Source of the DNA: Emticicia soli
GTDB taxonomy: Bacteria > Bacteroidota > Bacteroidia > Cytophagales > Spirosomataceae
Direction of reading: 5' to 3'
DNA length: 64,000 bases
Assembly (NCBI RefSeq): GCF_037860775.1
Contig: NZ_JBBEWC010000001.1
Coordinates: forward strand, 186,001 to 250,000
A program made the translations under genes and the position numbers. The notes beneath the pieces are model-generated. The model searched no databases, was not told where the DNA came from, and was given only the letters and a program-made list of their open reading frames with translations. Each line of letters opens with the position of its first letter. Position 1 is the stretch's first letter. Shown piece after piece: positions 16,216 to 24,660 of the stretch.

Positions 16216-18363
16216 TTACTTCACCCCAACAAACCGCTCAAAAAACTCATAAATACGTAAGATTCTATCGATTCGCTGGCGAACATTCCCTGTTCTTGAT
16301 AATTCATGAGTAGCACCCGGCATACGCACATATTCTACATCTTTACCAAGATACTTCAAGCTTCTGAACATCATTTCCGATTGTATCACACCCGTGCGCA
16401 AATCGCTTTCGCCGTGCTTAATCAAAAATGGTGTTTTAATCTGGTTTACAAAAGTATAAGGTGAGTTAGCATTTATTTTGGTTACTTTTTCATCTTCCCA
16501 AGGTAAGCCGAAGTAATTGGGCACTAAACGCCATGCGTTGGCTTCACCCATAAATGTTGTGAGGTCGTACACACCACGTTGTGCAAAAGCAGCTTTGAAA
16601 CGATGGTCTTGTGTGATAATCCACGCTGTTAAATATCCGGCATAAGAACCTCCCGTAATTACCTGGCGAGCTGTATCTACCCACGCTTCTTTGGCAGCAT
16701 CAGTGCAAGCACTTAGGGCATCTTCTTGTGGGCCCTTACCCCAATCACGATAGTTTGAGAACTGGAACTCTTTGCCATATCCACCTGAACCTCTTTGGTT
16801 AGGATACACTACACCATAGCCTTGAGAACAGAAATACTGAAACTCATGCCACATCGAAAGTTCACCAGGACCCCACATAGCTGTTGGGCCACCATGTAAT
16901 TGTAGCAATAATGGATATTTTTTACCTGCCTCAATAAAAGTCGGCTTCATAATCCAGTATTCTACTTTTTCGCCTTTAGAGTTAGTATAAATACGTTTTT
17001 CAGGATAACTTAATTTTCTACCTTTTAACCATTCATCGTTATTAGCACTTAATTTTACATCGTTTTTCATGTTTAAATCGGCCATGTAAACTTCTGACGG
17101 ATTGGCTACTTCGGTTTTGGCATATACTACTTTATCTTTTGCCAATTCAAACAATCCTTTACCTGACTCATAATCGCTCAGGCGTTCAATTTTACGAGTT
17201 TTGGCATCCATTCTGAAAACAGGGATACCGCCATTTGAAGAGGCCGAAAAATATAGATACTTATTATCTGAAGTCCATTTAAAATTGCTTGGTACACGGT
17301 CGAAATCTACTACCTGACGGTTGCTACCATCGGCATTTGCAATCACCAACTGACCAAATGAAAGCAAGTTAGGCGTGTTCATATTCATAGCCAATAATTT
17401 TCCGTCTGGCGATGGCTCTATACCCGAAAAGCTTTTACCATCTTCTGAAACCAACACTTTTCTGTCAGAACCATCAGGTTTCATACTTATTACTATACTC
17501 TCTTGCTCACGGTCGGGGTGTTGGTCGGAGTCTTTTCCACAAACAGCCAACACTCTTTTACCATCAGGTGTCCAGGTAGCTTGGCCATGCGACCAAAAGC
17601 CGCTTGTAAGTGGTGTGGCTTTGGCATTTTCTTTTACATCAATCACAAAAATATGTGAGAAATTCATTTCCGGTTCTACTGTAGCCTCACCCTGAAAATT
17701 CAGGCGATTTACTACTTTTGCTTTTTTATCTTCTACGTCTTTATCCAGATACGCACGTATTTCTTCTATGCTACCATCAGGATTAGCCTTTGTTTTCTTG
17801 TCTTTATTCAAAAACTCATTTTTCGGGAAACCAGGTTTTTCTAATGACCAAAGTGGACCTGCTTTTGACGGATTCAGCAGAGAGTCCTTCAATAATTCAT
17901 TAAAAGAGATACCACCGCTAAAAAGTATCTTTGAACCATCGGGCGAAAAAGAAGGATTGCTTGCACCATATTTTGAGTTTGTCAACTGCCACGCTTCACC
18001 ACCATCAAGCGGCATGATAAAAATCTGCGCTTTGCCTTTTGTGGCTCTTACAAATGCTATGGTTTTTCCATCGGGCGAAAAAGTAGCTTGTGAAGCACTT
18101 TCTGCTCCACGGGTTAAGGCTTTTGGGGTACTATTTGCCTGTAAGTCTACCAGATACAGATGTGTACGATAATCGTACTCTAGGTTATTATCTGCATTAG
18201 TTTCGGTAGTTTTCAACCCATATACAGCCTTCTTACCATCGGGCGATGTAGTGATTGAGACAACTTGCTTGATTCGGGTTAAATCAGTTACCAGAATTTT
18301 CTGTGAATTGGTTTGTGCAAAGACAAAGTTTGAAATGAAGAGTAAAGTCAGGATTATTCTCAT
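16216..18363 (-). CDS. Secreted S9-family prolyl-oligopeptidase-type peptidase
   Basis: 715 residues with a signal peptide (MRIILTLLFISNFVFAQ). Residues about 30-440 contain several WD40-like/PD40 repeats with the FSPDGKTIAF, FSPDGSKILF, WTPDGKRVLA and PSPDGKLLAM pattern, forming the propeller that gates entry. The C-terminal alpha/beta-hydrolase has the triad: Ser in GGSYAGYLTAW, Asp in HGESDLRTGV and His in GATHELSR. This matches acylaminoacyl-peptidase or dipeptidyl-peptidase-like S9 enzymes that cut exported peptides in the periplasm. A single gene; the downstream region to rpsA carries no strong minus-strand terminator that I can identify. Confidence 0.93.
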   Translation of the reverse strand: MRIILTLLFISNFVFAQTNSQKILVTDLTRIKQVVSITTSPDGKKAVYGLKTTETNADNNLEYDYRTHLYLVDLQANSTPKALTRGAESASQATFSPDGKTIAFVRATKGKAQIFIMPLDGGEAWQLTNSKYGASNPSFSPDGSKILFSGGISFNELLKDSLLNPSKAGPLWSLEKPGFPKNEFLNKDKKTKANPDGSIEEIRAYLDKDVEDKKAKVVNRLNFQGEATVEPEMNFSHIFVIDVKENAKATPLTSGFWSHGQATWTPDGKRVLAVCGKDSDQHPDREQESIVISMKPDGSDRKVLVSEDGKSFSGIEPSPDGKLLAMNMNTPNLLSFGQLVIANADGSNRQVVDFDRVPSNFKWTSDNKYLYFSASSNGGIPVFRMDAKTRKIERLSDYESGKGLFELAKDKVVYAKTEVANPSEVYMADLNMKNDVKLSANNDEWLKGRKLSYPEKRIYTNSKGEKVEYWIMKPTFIEAGKKYPLLLQLHGGPTAMWGPGELSMWHEFQYFCSQGYGVVYPNQRGSGGYGKEFQFSNYRDWGKGPQEDALSACTDAAKEAWVDTARQVITGGSYAGYLTAWIITQDHRFKAAFAQRGVYDLTTFMGEANAWRLVPNYFGLPWEDEKVTKINANSPYTFVNQIKTPFLIKHGESDLRTGVIQSEMMFRSLKYLGKDVEYVRMPGATHELSRTGNVRQRIDRILRIYEFFERFVGVK

Positions 18364-18405
18364 ATGTTTGTTTTGAGGTTTATCTGGTAAAAATACAAAA
18401 AGAGG

Positions 18406-18433
18406 CGTAATATATTGAATATTTTACGCCTCT
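18406..18433 (-). terminator. Terminator of the ACP-P450-MBOAT-SGNH operon
   Basis: 10-bp perfect stem (18411-18420 with 18424-18433), 3-base loop; on the minus strand it is followed by TTTTT. It lies between the SGNH gene and the S9 peptidase gene. Confidence 0.8.
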
Positions 18434-18495
18434 TGTACAAAAGCATTCTGCATGCTTAACTTATTTTGAATTATTATTTCGAAATCTCCCAGACC

Positions 18496-19422
18496 CTATC
18501 TGTTTATTCTCATAATCTCCCTAGCCACTTCCATACTATTAACGCTAGCTCCGTTTTCGTTCAGGTGCCCTGGGTCGTACAAATACTTACCGTTTGTAAT
18601 TTTCGTAAGAAAATCTGCTGAATACACCCATTTATTTGATGCTGGCAATGCACTAAAAATAGGCAATATTTGCTTTCTTTCAGTTGTTTTAGGCATATTA
18701 AGTGCTATGTAATACACTATTTTTATATCCTGCTTTTTTGCTCGTTCCATTAAGTCAATCAACATTGTATACATTTTTTGTTGTAGCTCTGTTAATGGCA
18801 CTTGTGGCTGATTAATATCATTGATACTGATAAAATCTTTGGGTTTATCAGAGTAAGCAGCAGCTTTTTTTACAAATCCTATTTCTTTCAAAATCACCTG
18901 TTCTGTATAAACTGATGCCTTGAATTGCGAACGGACATTCACAAAAGAAAAAAATACTTTTTCTATATCATTAAACTTAAACGACAAATCAACCTGTTTC
19001 TTCATTAAATTGTACAAATCGGTATAATTACTAAAATAAAGATAATGGTTGGGAGGTAGAATAGTGAGGTCGGATAATTCAAAAAAAACAGTACTTTTTG
19101 CAGGCAAAACAGGTATAAGTTTTTCGGTCAACTCATAATTATATAAAACACTTGACCCCGAAAGCCCCATGTTATAAAAATTAAACTCAGGTAGTTGTCT
19201 TTTTAACAAGGCAGTGTTAAACCCCGCTTGTACTCTACTTGAGCCTACAAAAACAACCTTTGGCTTCTTATCATCAGCGTTAATATATTTCAATAGGTTT
19301 TTGTTTATATCACTGTTTTTTGAAAACGTTTGTGCTAAAGCTATAAATACGATATACATAACACTAACAATAAACGTAAAACCCAAAAGCTTATAAAAAG
19401 AACTCTTAATTAGGTATGTCAT
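18496..19422 (-). CDS. SGNH-fold membrane-anchored protein (DltD/AlgJ-like partner of MBOAT)
   Basis: 308 residues: one N-terminal membrane segment (LLGFTFIVSVMYIVFIALAQ) and then an extracytoplasmic SGNH/GDSL-like domain. Block I is VVFVGSSRVQAGFN (Ser in GSSR), block II is NMGLSGSSVLYNY, and the catalytic Asp-His pair is in YDPGHLNENGAS near the end. Proteins of this shape work beside MBOAT transferases in polysaccharide or teichoic acid acylation (AlgJ/AlgX, PatB, DltD). It begins 2 bases after the MBOAT stop, so it is almost certainly cotranslated and likely acts in the same final transfer step. Exact reaction unknown. Confidence 0.8.
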   Translation of the reverse strand: MTYLIKSSFYKLLGFTFIVSVMYIVFIALAQTFSKNSDINKNLLKYINADDKKPKVVFVGSSRVQAGFNTALLKRQLPEFNFYNMGLSGSSVLYNYELTEKLIPVLPAKSTVFFELSDLTILPPNHYLYFSNYTDLYNLMKKQVDLSFKFNDIEKVFFSFVNVRSQFKASVYTEQVILKEIGFVKKAAAYSDKPKDFISINDINQPQVPLTELQQKMYTMLIDLMERAKKQDIKIVYYIALNMPKTTERKQILPIFSALPASNKWVYSADFLTKITNGKYLYDPGHLNENGASVNSMEVAREIMRINR

Positions 19423-19424
19423 AA

Positions 19425-20780
19425 CTAAAACTGTCTATAATAGGCGTCTTCTATTTGCCCCAAGCCCATGCTAAGTATTATAAATGCCAGTAATATATAA
19501 ATTGCCCATCTTGCCTTGAATGAGAACAAACCAATGTACTCATCAATAGTTTTTTCTCCGGCTTTTTTATAGAAATAATCCATAAAGATAAATAAGGGTA
19601 AAATGTACAAAAGCTGATGCAATAGCCTCATATCTACAAGCACAGCCAGATTTGTCTTTGCAAATAAAGCATTAAGAGTAGCACTCAGGTTATTAGTTCT
19701 GAAAATAATGGCTAAAAACGAAGCCCCTACTATATGATACGTAGTACCGAGAGCCCTATTAAACGGTGTATCAGCAAATTTAAAGTGGTCTCGTACCTTG
19801 TTTTCAATAATTATCCAACAACCGTTTATAAGACCCCAGATTAGGAACTTCCACGATACCTCATGCCATAGACCTATCAAGCTGAAAGTGCTTAACATTG
19901 CCAGATTAAACTGCCATTTGTTCTTTGCGTTTCTGGCAATCGGATAAAATACATAGTCTCTGAACCAGTGGTTCAGCGTTATGTGCCAACCTTCCCAATA
20001 ATGTTTTCGTGAGTGAGCGGTATATACCCTACTACGGAAATTATGCGTAAGTTTAATGCCAAATATCTGCGAAGTACCCTGAAAAATATCTATATACGAA
20101 CTAAAATCGCAATAGATATAAATTAAGAAAACAAGCCCTCCTACTAACACCACGCCTCCATGATATATTTCGGGGTTATCAATAATAGAATCTACTACTT
20201 TTTTTAGTCGTTGGGTTAAAACAATGTTTTTGAACAAACCCCATAAAATAAGCCTGAAACCTGCCGAAAAGTTTTTATCTGATAAGCCAACTTTATTCTT
20301 AAACTGTGCAATCGTTTTTTTGTACCGATGCATGGGGCCAGCAGAAATGTAAGGAAAATAAAAAAGGTAGAGCAGCATTAACCAATAGTTACTTTCGGCT
20401 TTTATATATCCCTTTCTTAAATCAAACAGATAACTTAAACCATTAAACGTTATATAAGAAATACCCAGAATAGTAAAAGATTCCGGCAGGCTACTCTTTG
20501 GGAAAAGATGCAGTTTCTCGGTTAATAGTGCCGCTAAGCCCAAAAATATAATACCATAATAGGCAAACTTCGATTTGTTTTTTTCGATGAACCTGCCACC
20601 AAAAAAAACAATCAGAGAAAATAGCAGAATAAATATTATAGCCCATTGAGCAATAAAAATGTATAACAAAACACTATTTACCAGCAAAACTTTCCATTTC
20701 TCTTCGAGTTGTTTAAATATCAGCAGACCTGATACATTCAAGAAAATAAATAGCAGAATTAACGAGATACTAATTGCCAT
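19425..20780 (-). CDS. MBOAT-family O-acyltransferase (DltB/AlgI-like)
   Basis: 451-residue multispanning membrane protein of the MBOAT family. Diagnostic parts are ISYITFNGLSYLFDLRKGYI, LLYLFYFPYISAGPMHRYKK, WEGWHITLNHWFRDYVFYPI, and the conserved active-site His in SLIGLWHEVSWKFLIWGLING. AlgI, DltB and PatA relatives move acyl groups from a carrier across the membrane to an extracytoplasmic hydroxyl or amine. Here the carrier protein gene and a P450 gene lie just upstream and an SGNH partner just downstream. Its start overlaps the P450 stop by 11 bases. Family assignment is firm; acceptor and acyl group are unknown. Confidence 0.92.
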   Translation of the reverse strand: MAISISLILLFIFLNVSGLLIFKQLEEKWKVLLVNSVLLYIFIAQWAIIFILLFSLIVFFGGRFIEKNKSKFAYYGIIFLGLAALLTEKLHLFPKSSLPESFTILGISYITFNGLSYLFDLRKGYIKAESNYWLMLLYLFYFPYISAGPMHRYKKTIAQFKNKVGLSDKNFSAGFRLILWGLFKNIVLTQRLKKVVDSIIDNPEIYHGGVVLVGGLVFLIYIYCDFSSYIDIFQGTSQIFGIKLTHNFRSRVYTAHSRKHYWEGWHITLNHWFRDYVFYPIARNAKNKWQFNLAMLSTFSLIGLWHEVSWKFLIWGLINGCWIIIENKVRDHFKFADTPFNRALGTTYHIVGASFLAIIFRTNNLSATLNALFAKTNLAVLVDMRLLHQLLYILPLFIFMDYFYKKAGEKTIDEYIGLFSFKARWAIYILLAFIILSMGLGQIEDAYYRQF

Positions 20781-22017
20781 TAACTTGGTTTTTAACGCTA
20801 AAGAGATTTTTTACTCCTCTCATAAAAATCCCTCGTTGCCATTCTATTTCTACCCCCTCTTCAAGAGAATACCCTTTAATAATCTTAGCTAATGGTTTTA
20901 ACAATGTTCGAAGCTCTAGTCTCGCCAGTTTAGCTCCTACACAAGTATGAGAGCCGCTACCGAAGGTCAGATGCGGATTATAACTTCTATCGGGCACTAT
21001 CTGCTCAGGGTTTTCAAATACGGCAGGGTCACGATTGGCAGAAGCTAAAGACAGAAATATTTTAGAGTTAGCAGGAATCACAATGCCTTCGATTTCAATA
21101 GGCTGAGGATTAATACGGATAGTATATTGCTGCGGAGCGGCAAAGCGCAACAATTCTTCGGCAAAAATATTAATCTGTTTGGCATCTGCATTAAGCACGT
21201 AGTCTATCAGAGATGGGTCTTTAAAAAACTCTAGTATGCCGGTAGTAACAGAATCGACTGTGGTTTCTAAAGCACCAAAAAACATGATAGTGATAACCGA
21301 TACAAGCTCATCTTTCGAAAAAGGGCTACCCATTTCGGCATTGATTCGCTTTAGAGTTTTTACCAACGCACTCTCGGTAAGTTCGTCATTATCAAAATCT
21401 TTTGAGATAGTAGTAAATATCCATTCAGCATCGGCATTATACGCCTGATATTTTTTAATAGATACATATACGTCTTGGGAGCTTGCCAATGAGTGAGAAA
21501 TCTTTTTCAGATGCTCATAAGACTTCCATTCATCAGAAGTAGGCTGATAAAACGAAACAAATACCAACGAAGGCAACACTGATACCACCGAGGCCAGGTC
21601 GGGCTTCTCTTCATTAAAAAACTCGGCAAACCATTTATCAAGCGATTCGTTTACGTGCTGCTCTAGGTCATAGCTCTTCAATGCCCTTTCAACCAGCTCT
21701 CGGGCCACTTTGTGGTCATCGCCGTCGAGATACATCAGCCACTTTTTAGTAGTCTTTGATAGAAATGGGCACTGATTCGTATTTTTTAGTATTACAGGTT
21801 CTTTTTTCTCAAAAAAACCAGATAAGTCGGCAGTAATACATGAGGGGTCTCTCAACAATTGCTTTATATGCTCATACCTAAATAAAACCCATTCGCCATA
21901 AATCCCTTGTTGAATAGGGTTATATTCACGGCATTCGGCCAGATTCAGGTAAGGATTATGATTATATTCAGCACTTGATGGATTCCATTTTACGAGTTTT
22001 GCTTGTTGATTATCCAT
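20770..22017 (-). CDS. Cytochrome P450
   Basis: 415-residue soluble bacterial P450. The heme loop is LTFGSGSHTCVGAKLARLEL, with proximal Cys at about residue 359. The K-helix ExxR is EELLRFAAP, and the I-helix FFGALETTVDSV keeps the acid-alcohol (Glu-Thr) pair for oxygen activation, although Ala replaces the usual second Gly. No fused reductase or ferredoxin is present, so it must use partners encoded elsewhere. The ATG overlaps the end of the acyl carrier protein gene by 28 bases. That tight coupling suggests it oxidises an acyl chain held on this carrier, as known for P450s that act on carrier-bound substrates; this is inference. Confidence 0.94.
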   Translation of the reverse strand: MDNQQAKLVKWNPSSAEYNHNPYLNLAECREYNPIQQGIYGEWVLFRYEHIKQLLRDPSCITADLSGFFEKKEPVILKNTNQCPFLSKTTKKWLMYLDGDDHKVARELVERALKSYDLEQHVNESLDKWFAEFFNEEKPDLASVVSVLPSLVFVSFYQPTSDEWKSYEHLKKISHSLASSQDVYVSIKKYQAYNADAEWIFTTISKDFDNDELTESALVKTLKRINAEMGSPFSKDELVSVITIMFFGALETTVDSVTTGILEFFKDPSLIDYVLNADAKQINIFAEELLRFAAPQQYTIRINPQPIEIEGIVIPANSKIFLSLASANRDPAVFENPEQIVPDRSYNPHLTFGSGSHTCVGAKLARLELRTLLKPLAKIIKGYSLEEGVEIEWQRGIFMRGVKNLFSVKNQVNGN

Positions 22018-22232
22018 CCTATTACTTCGTTAATGGTTTCAAACTCACTAAAAATAGTAGGTTCTATGTAGAAACCCACAAAATCTTCTAAATCCTGAGA
22101 AAGGGAAACTAAAGAAATAGAATCTAAATGGTAGTCTTCAATGGGTGTGTCGAGGGAGATTTCAGCCTGACTTTTTCCTAGTTCTTCTGCTAATTTTTTC
22201 TGAAACCAATCAACAAGTTTTTCGTTTGACAT
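21990..22232 (-). CDS. Acyl carrier protein (phosphopantetheine-binding)
   Basis: 80 residues from the ATG at 22232 (a longer frame starts at 22262, but MSNEKLVDWFQKKL is the normal carrier-protein helix I). The phosphopantetheine site is DYHLDSISLVSL with Ser38, followed by the acidic helix II/III region ending in EFETINEVIGWIINKQ. It differs from housekeeping AcpP (LDSLDTVEL) and looks specialised. It is the first gene of a four-gene operon with a P450, an MBOAT and an SGNH protein. No adenylation or ketosynthase gene is nearby, so loading must come from the fatty acid pathway or a distant ligase. Confidence 0.9.
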   Translation of the reverse strand: MSNEKLVDWFQKKLAEELGKSQAEISLDTPIEDYHLDSISLVSLSQDLEDFVGFYIEPTIFSEFETINEVIGWIINKQNS

Positions 22233-22395
22233 AAGAATAACTTTATTATAAAAAATATGCAATTGACTTTTATAAGCTCAATTGAAAAATCATTAAAAAA
22301 ATAAGTAAGGAGGCAAGACCAGAACAATAAAAACTAGGAATGCAAAAGCAGAGTTATTTTTGGTTAGGTGTTTTTATAGTGTTTGCCAGGGTGTA

Positions 22396-22403
22396 CAAAT
22401 ATA
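22396..22403 (-). promoter_or_regulatory. -7 box for the acyl carrier protein operon
   Basis: Minus-strand TATATTTG, just past the rpsG terminator and about 160 bases before the carrier protein ATG. No TTG at ideal spacing, so tentative. Confidence 0.35.
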
Positions 22404-22408
22404 AGCAA

Positions 22409-22442
22409 AAAACCGCAAGCTCTTTGCAGAACTTGCGGTTTT
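22409..22442 (-). terminator. Intrinsic terminator of rpsL-rpsG
   Basis: 11-bp perfect stem (22409-22419 with 22432-22442), 12-base loop, then a T-run on the minus strand. Confidence 0.88.
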
Positions 22443-22464
22443 GTATGTAACCACTTCTGATTGA

Positions 22465-22932
22465 TTAGAATCTAAAGTGGGAGAACGCCTTGTTAGCTTC
22501 TGCCATACGGTGCGTATCATCTTTTTTCTTCACTGCTGCACCTTCACCTTTTGAAGCCGCAACGATTTCACCTGCCAAACGCTCTGTCATGGTTTTCTCT
22601 CCACGTTTACGTGAATAGTTGATTAACCATTTCATTCCTAAAGATTGTTTACGCTCCGAACGTACCTCTGTTGGTACCTGGAAAGTAGCACCACCTACAC
22701 GACGGCTTTTAACCTCTACCGCTGGTGATACGTTGCTCAACGCTTTTTTCCAAAGCTCTAAGCCGTTTTCTTTTGTACGTTTTTCTACTAGCTCTAATGC
22801 ACCGTAGAAAATACTGTAGGCAATACTTTTCTTGCCATCGTACATCAAGTTATTTACAAATTTTGTTACTACTACATCTCTGAATTTAGGATCAGGTAAT
22901 ACGTAACGTTTTTTTGGTTTTGCCTTTCTCAT
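22465..22932 (-). CDS. rpsG: 30S ribosomal protein S7
   Basis: 155 residues, full length. S7 nucleates assembly of the 30S head by binding the 3' domain of 16S rRNA. Clear blocks: MRKAKPKKRYVLPDPKFRD, VVTKFVNNLMYDGKKSIAYS, NVSPAVEVKSRRVGGATFQV and SLGMKWLINYSRKRGEKTM. It follows rpsL after 117 bases, which contain two small hairpins, and is followed by a terminator, not by fusA. In E. coli S7 represses its own operon through the S12-S7 spacer; the long spacer here leaves room for a similar control. Confidence 0.97.
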   Translation of the reverse strand: MRKAKPKKRYVLPDPKFRDVVVTKFVNNLMYDGKKSIAYSIFYGALELVEKRTKENGLELWKKALSNVSPAVEVKSRRVGGATFQVPTEVRSERKQSLGMKWLINYSRKRGEKTMTERLAGEIVAASKGEGAAVKKKDDTHRMAEANKAFSHFRF

Positions 22933-22977
22933 TTCTCTTTTTAAATAAATAAGGTTTCGTTTTGAAAACTAATTCAC

Positions 22978-23031
22978 CCTGAGTCAATCAGGATTACTAC
23001 CCCGTAACTAAACGATTTTCCGTAGTGACGG
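22978..23031 (-). promoter_or_regulatory. Two small hairpins in the rpsL-rpsG spacer
   Basis: CCTGA/TCAGG (22978-22982 with 22988-22992) and CCGT/ACGG (23020-23023 with 23028-23031). Position matches the intercistronic S7-binding site known in E. coli; shape similarity has not been tested. Confidence 0.35.
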
Positions 23032-23049
23032 TACTAAACATGAATGCGA

Positions 23050-23463
23050 TTATTTTTTCTTGCCGCCTTTTTGTGGAGCTGCAACCTGACCTGGTTTAGG
23101 ACGTTTCGCACCATATTTCGAACGACTTTGTTTACGGTTGTTAACACCAGATGTATCTAGGGCTCCGCGAACAATGTGGTAACGCACACCTGGAAGGTCT
23201 TTAACACGACCACCACGAATCAATACGATTGAGTGCTCTTGTAGATTGTGGCCTTCACCCGGAATGTAGGCATTTACTTCTTTTGTGTTACTTAAGCGAA
23301 CACGAGCTACTTTACGAAGCGCAGAGTTTGGTTTCTTTGGAGTCGTAGTGTAAACGCGAGTACACACGCCACGACGTTGTGGACATGAGTCTAACGCTGG
23401 AGACTTCGATTTCCAAGTCATTTGCTCTCTACCGTTTCTTACTAATTGCTGTATAGTAGGCAT
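23050..23463 (-). CDS. rpsL: 30S ribosomal protein S12
   Basis: 137 residues, including a Lys-rich tail (VAAPQKGGKKK). S12 sits at the decoding centre. The conserved TTTPKKPNSALRKVARVRL and GGRVKDLPGVRYHIVRGALD loops are intact, with Lys at both positions where streptomycin-resistance changes usually arise, so the sequence is of the sensitive type (inferred). A TACCTTTG -7 box lies 53 bases upstream. First gene of the rpsL-rpsG unit. Confidence 0.97.
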   Translation of the reverse strand: MPTIQQLVRNGREQMTWKSKSPALDSCPQRRGVCTRVYTTTPKKPNSALRKVARVRLSNTKEVNAYIPGEGHNLQEHSIVLIRGGRVKDLPGVRYHIVRGALDTSGVNNRKQSRSKYGAKRPKPGQVAAPQKGGKKK

Positions 23464-23515
23464 TTTGTTTTGAAAATTATTTTTCGTTTAGTTACTAATT
23501 TCCTAAATAGGGCTG

Positions 23516-23523
23516 CAAAGGTA
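23516..23523 (-). promoter_or_regulatory. -7 box for rpsL-rpsG
   Basis: Minus-strand TACCTTTG, followed by CAGCCC as in the rpsA promoter region (CAGTCC). No TTG at ideal distance. Confidence 0.55.
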
Positions 23524-23753
23524 CGCACTTTTTTGAGAAAATAAAACAGTTTGCAATATTTTTAAGGCAAATGTGGCCTTATTATCAGCTAATTATCTAT
23601 AAAACAGGCATTTTAAGGCTATTAGGCCAATCATTTTAATATCCTGCATCAATCAATGATATTACCTAAAATTATGTAAATTGCATACATTATTCAAACC
23701 CCGGAGCATGCATAACCATACTCCTTCTATAAACCTATAAACTTTCTCGTAAC

Positions 23754-24620
23754 ATGGCAAAGTCCATATTATCAACTTTTCTTTTGATTTTATTTATCCA
23801 TATAACGATAAATGAATCATTCGCCCAATCAAAAAAAGCGCCTTTAGTTGTTTTTGTAACCGGCGACCACGAGTATAGTGGCGAACACACCCTTCCGCTT
23901 ATTGCAGCAGAGTTAGAAAAAAACTATGGCTTCAGAACCAAAGTGCTAAAGGCATACCCCGACCAGAATGCTGAAAAGGATATTCCGGGTCTGGAAGCTC
24001 TGAAAGATGCAGATTTGGCCGTATTCTACCTACGTTGGCGACAATTGCCCAAAGACCAACTCGATTACATTGAAGCCTATCTGAAAACAGGTAAGCCAGT
24101 GATGGGTTTCCGGACAAGTACTCACTCTTTCAATTACCCGAAAGGGCATGAACTTGAAAAATGGAATGCCTTTGGTGAATTTGCCCTCAACTCGCCTCCG
24201 GGCTGGGGCGGTAAAGCAGCCCATACCCACTATGGCCACGAAAGCAGTACTGATGTAAGTATTATTCCGGCCGCAGCAAAACACCCGATTCTTACAGGTG
24301 TGGCACCAAGTTTCCATGCCCGATCATGGTTGTACAGAGTTTTACCCGACTACCCAACCAAAGGGTCAGAATGGCTATTAATGGGAAAATCGGTGAACCC
24401 CGATAAAGCAGCTATCGAAAATCCTGTGGCCTGGACGGGCACCAACTCTTTTGGCGGTAAGGTATTCATGACTACACTCGGCCACCCAGAAGATTTTCAG
24501 CTAGAAGCATTCCAACGTCTGGTAATAAATGCAATTCATTGGGAATTAGGCAAACCAGTACCTAAAAAATGGAAAGGGAAAATTGATATTAACGTACCTT
24601 ACAGAGGCATGACCAAATGA
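23754..24620 (+). CDS. Secreted ThuA-like domain protein
   Basis: 288 residues with a signal peptide (MAKSILSTFLLILFIHITINESFAQ). The rest is a ThuA-like class I glutamine amidotransferase fold: VVFVTGDHEYSGEHTLPLIA near the start, ADLAVFYLRWRQLPKDQLDYI in the middle and NPVAWTGTNSFGGKVFMTTLGH towards the end. ThuA-like proteins are linked to sugar use (trehalose utilisation) and, in Planctomycetes and Bacteroidetes, commonly occur with Gfo/Idh enzymes, DUF1080 proteins and membrane-dehydrogenase/cytochrome c proteins. The next gene is such a protein, so a joint periplasmic role in sugar oxidation is plausible. Reaction unknown. Confidence 0.85.
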   Translation: MAKSILSTFLLILFIHITINESFAQSKKAPLVVFVTGDHEYSGEHTLPLIAAELEKNYGFRTKVLKAYPDQNAEKDIPGLEALKDADLAVFYLRWRQLPKDQLDYIEAYLKTGKPVMGFRTSTHSFNYPKGHELEKWNAFGEFALNSPPGWGGKAAHTHYGHESSTDVSIIPAAAKHPILTGVAPSFHARSWLYRVLPDYPTKGSEWLLMGKSVNPDKAAIENPVAWTGTNSFGGKVFMTTLGHPEDFQLEAFQRLVINAIHWELGKPVPKKWKGKIDINVPYRGMTK

Positions 24621-24660
24621 TATTGGTGTATTAAAATAGCTAAAATTGAAAACCTAGCAG

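Noticed and set aside
17375..18172. Two plus-strand frames of 106 and 134 codons opposite the S9 peptidase
   Set aside because: Antisense shadows of a well-supported gene; no independent motifs.
18496..22232. Nonribosomal peptide or polyketide cluster
   Set aside because: There is a carrier protein and a P450 but no adenylation, condensation or ketosynthase domain.
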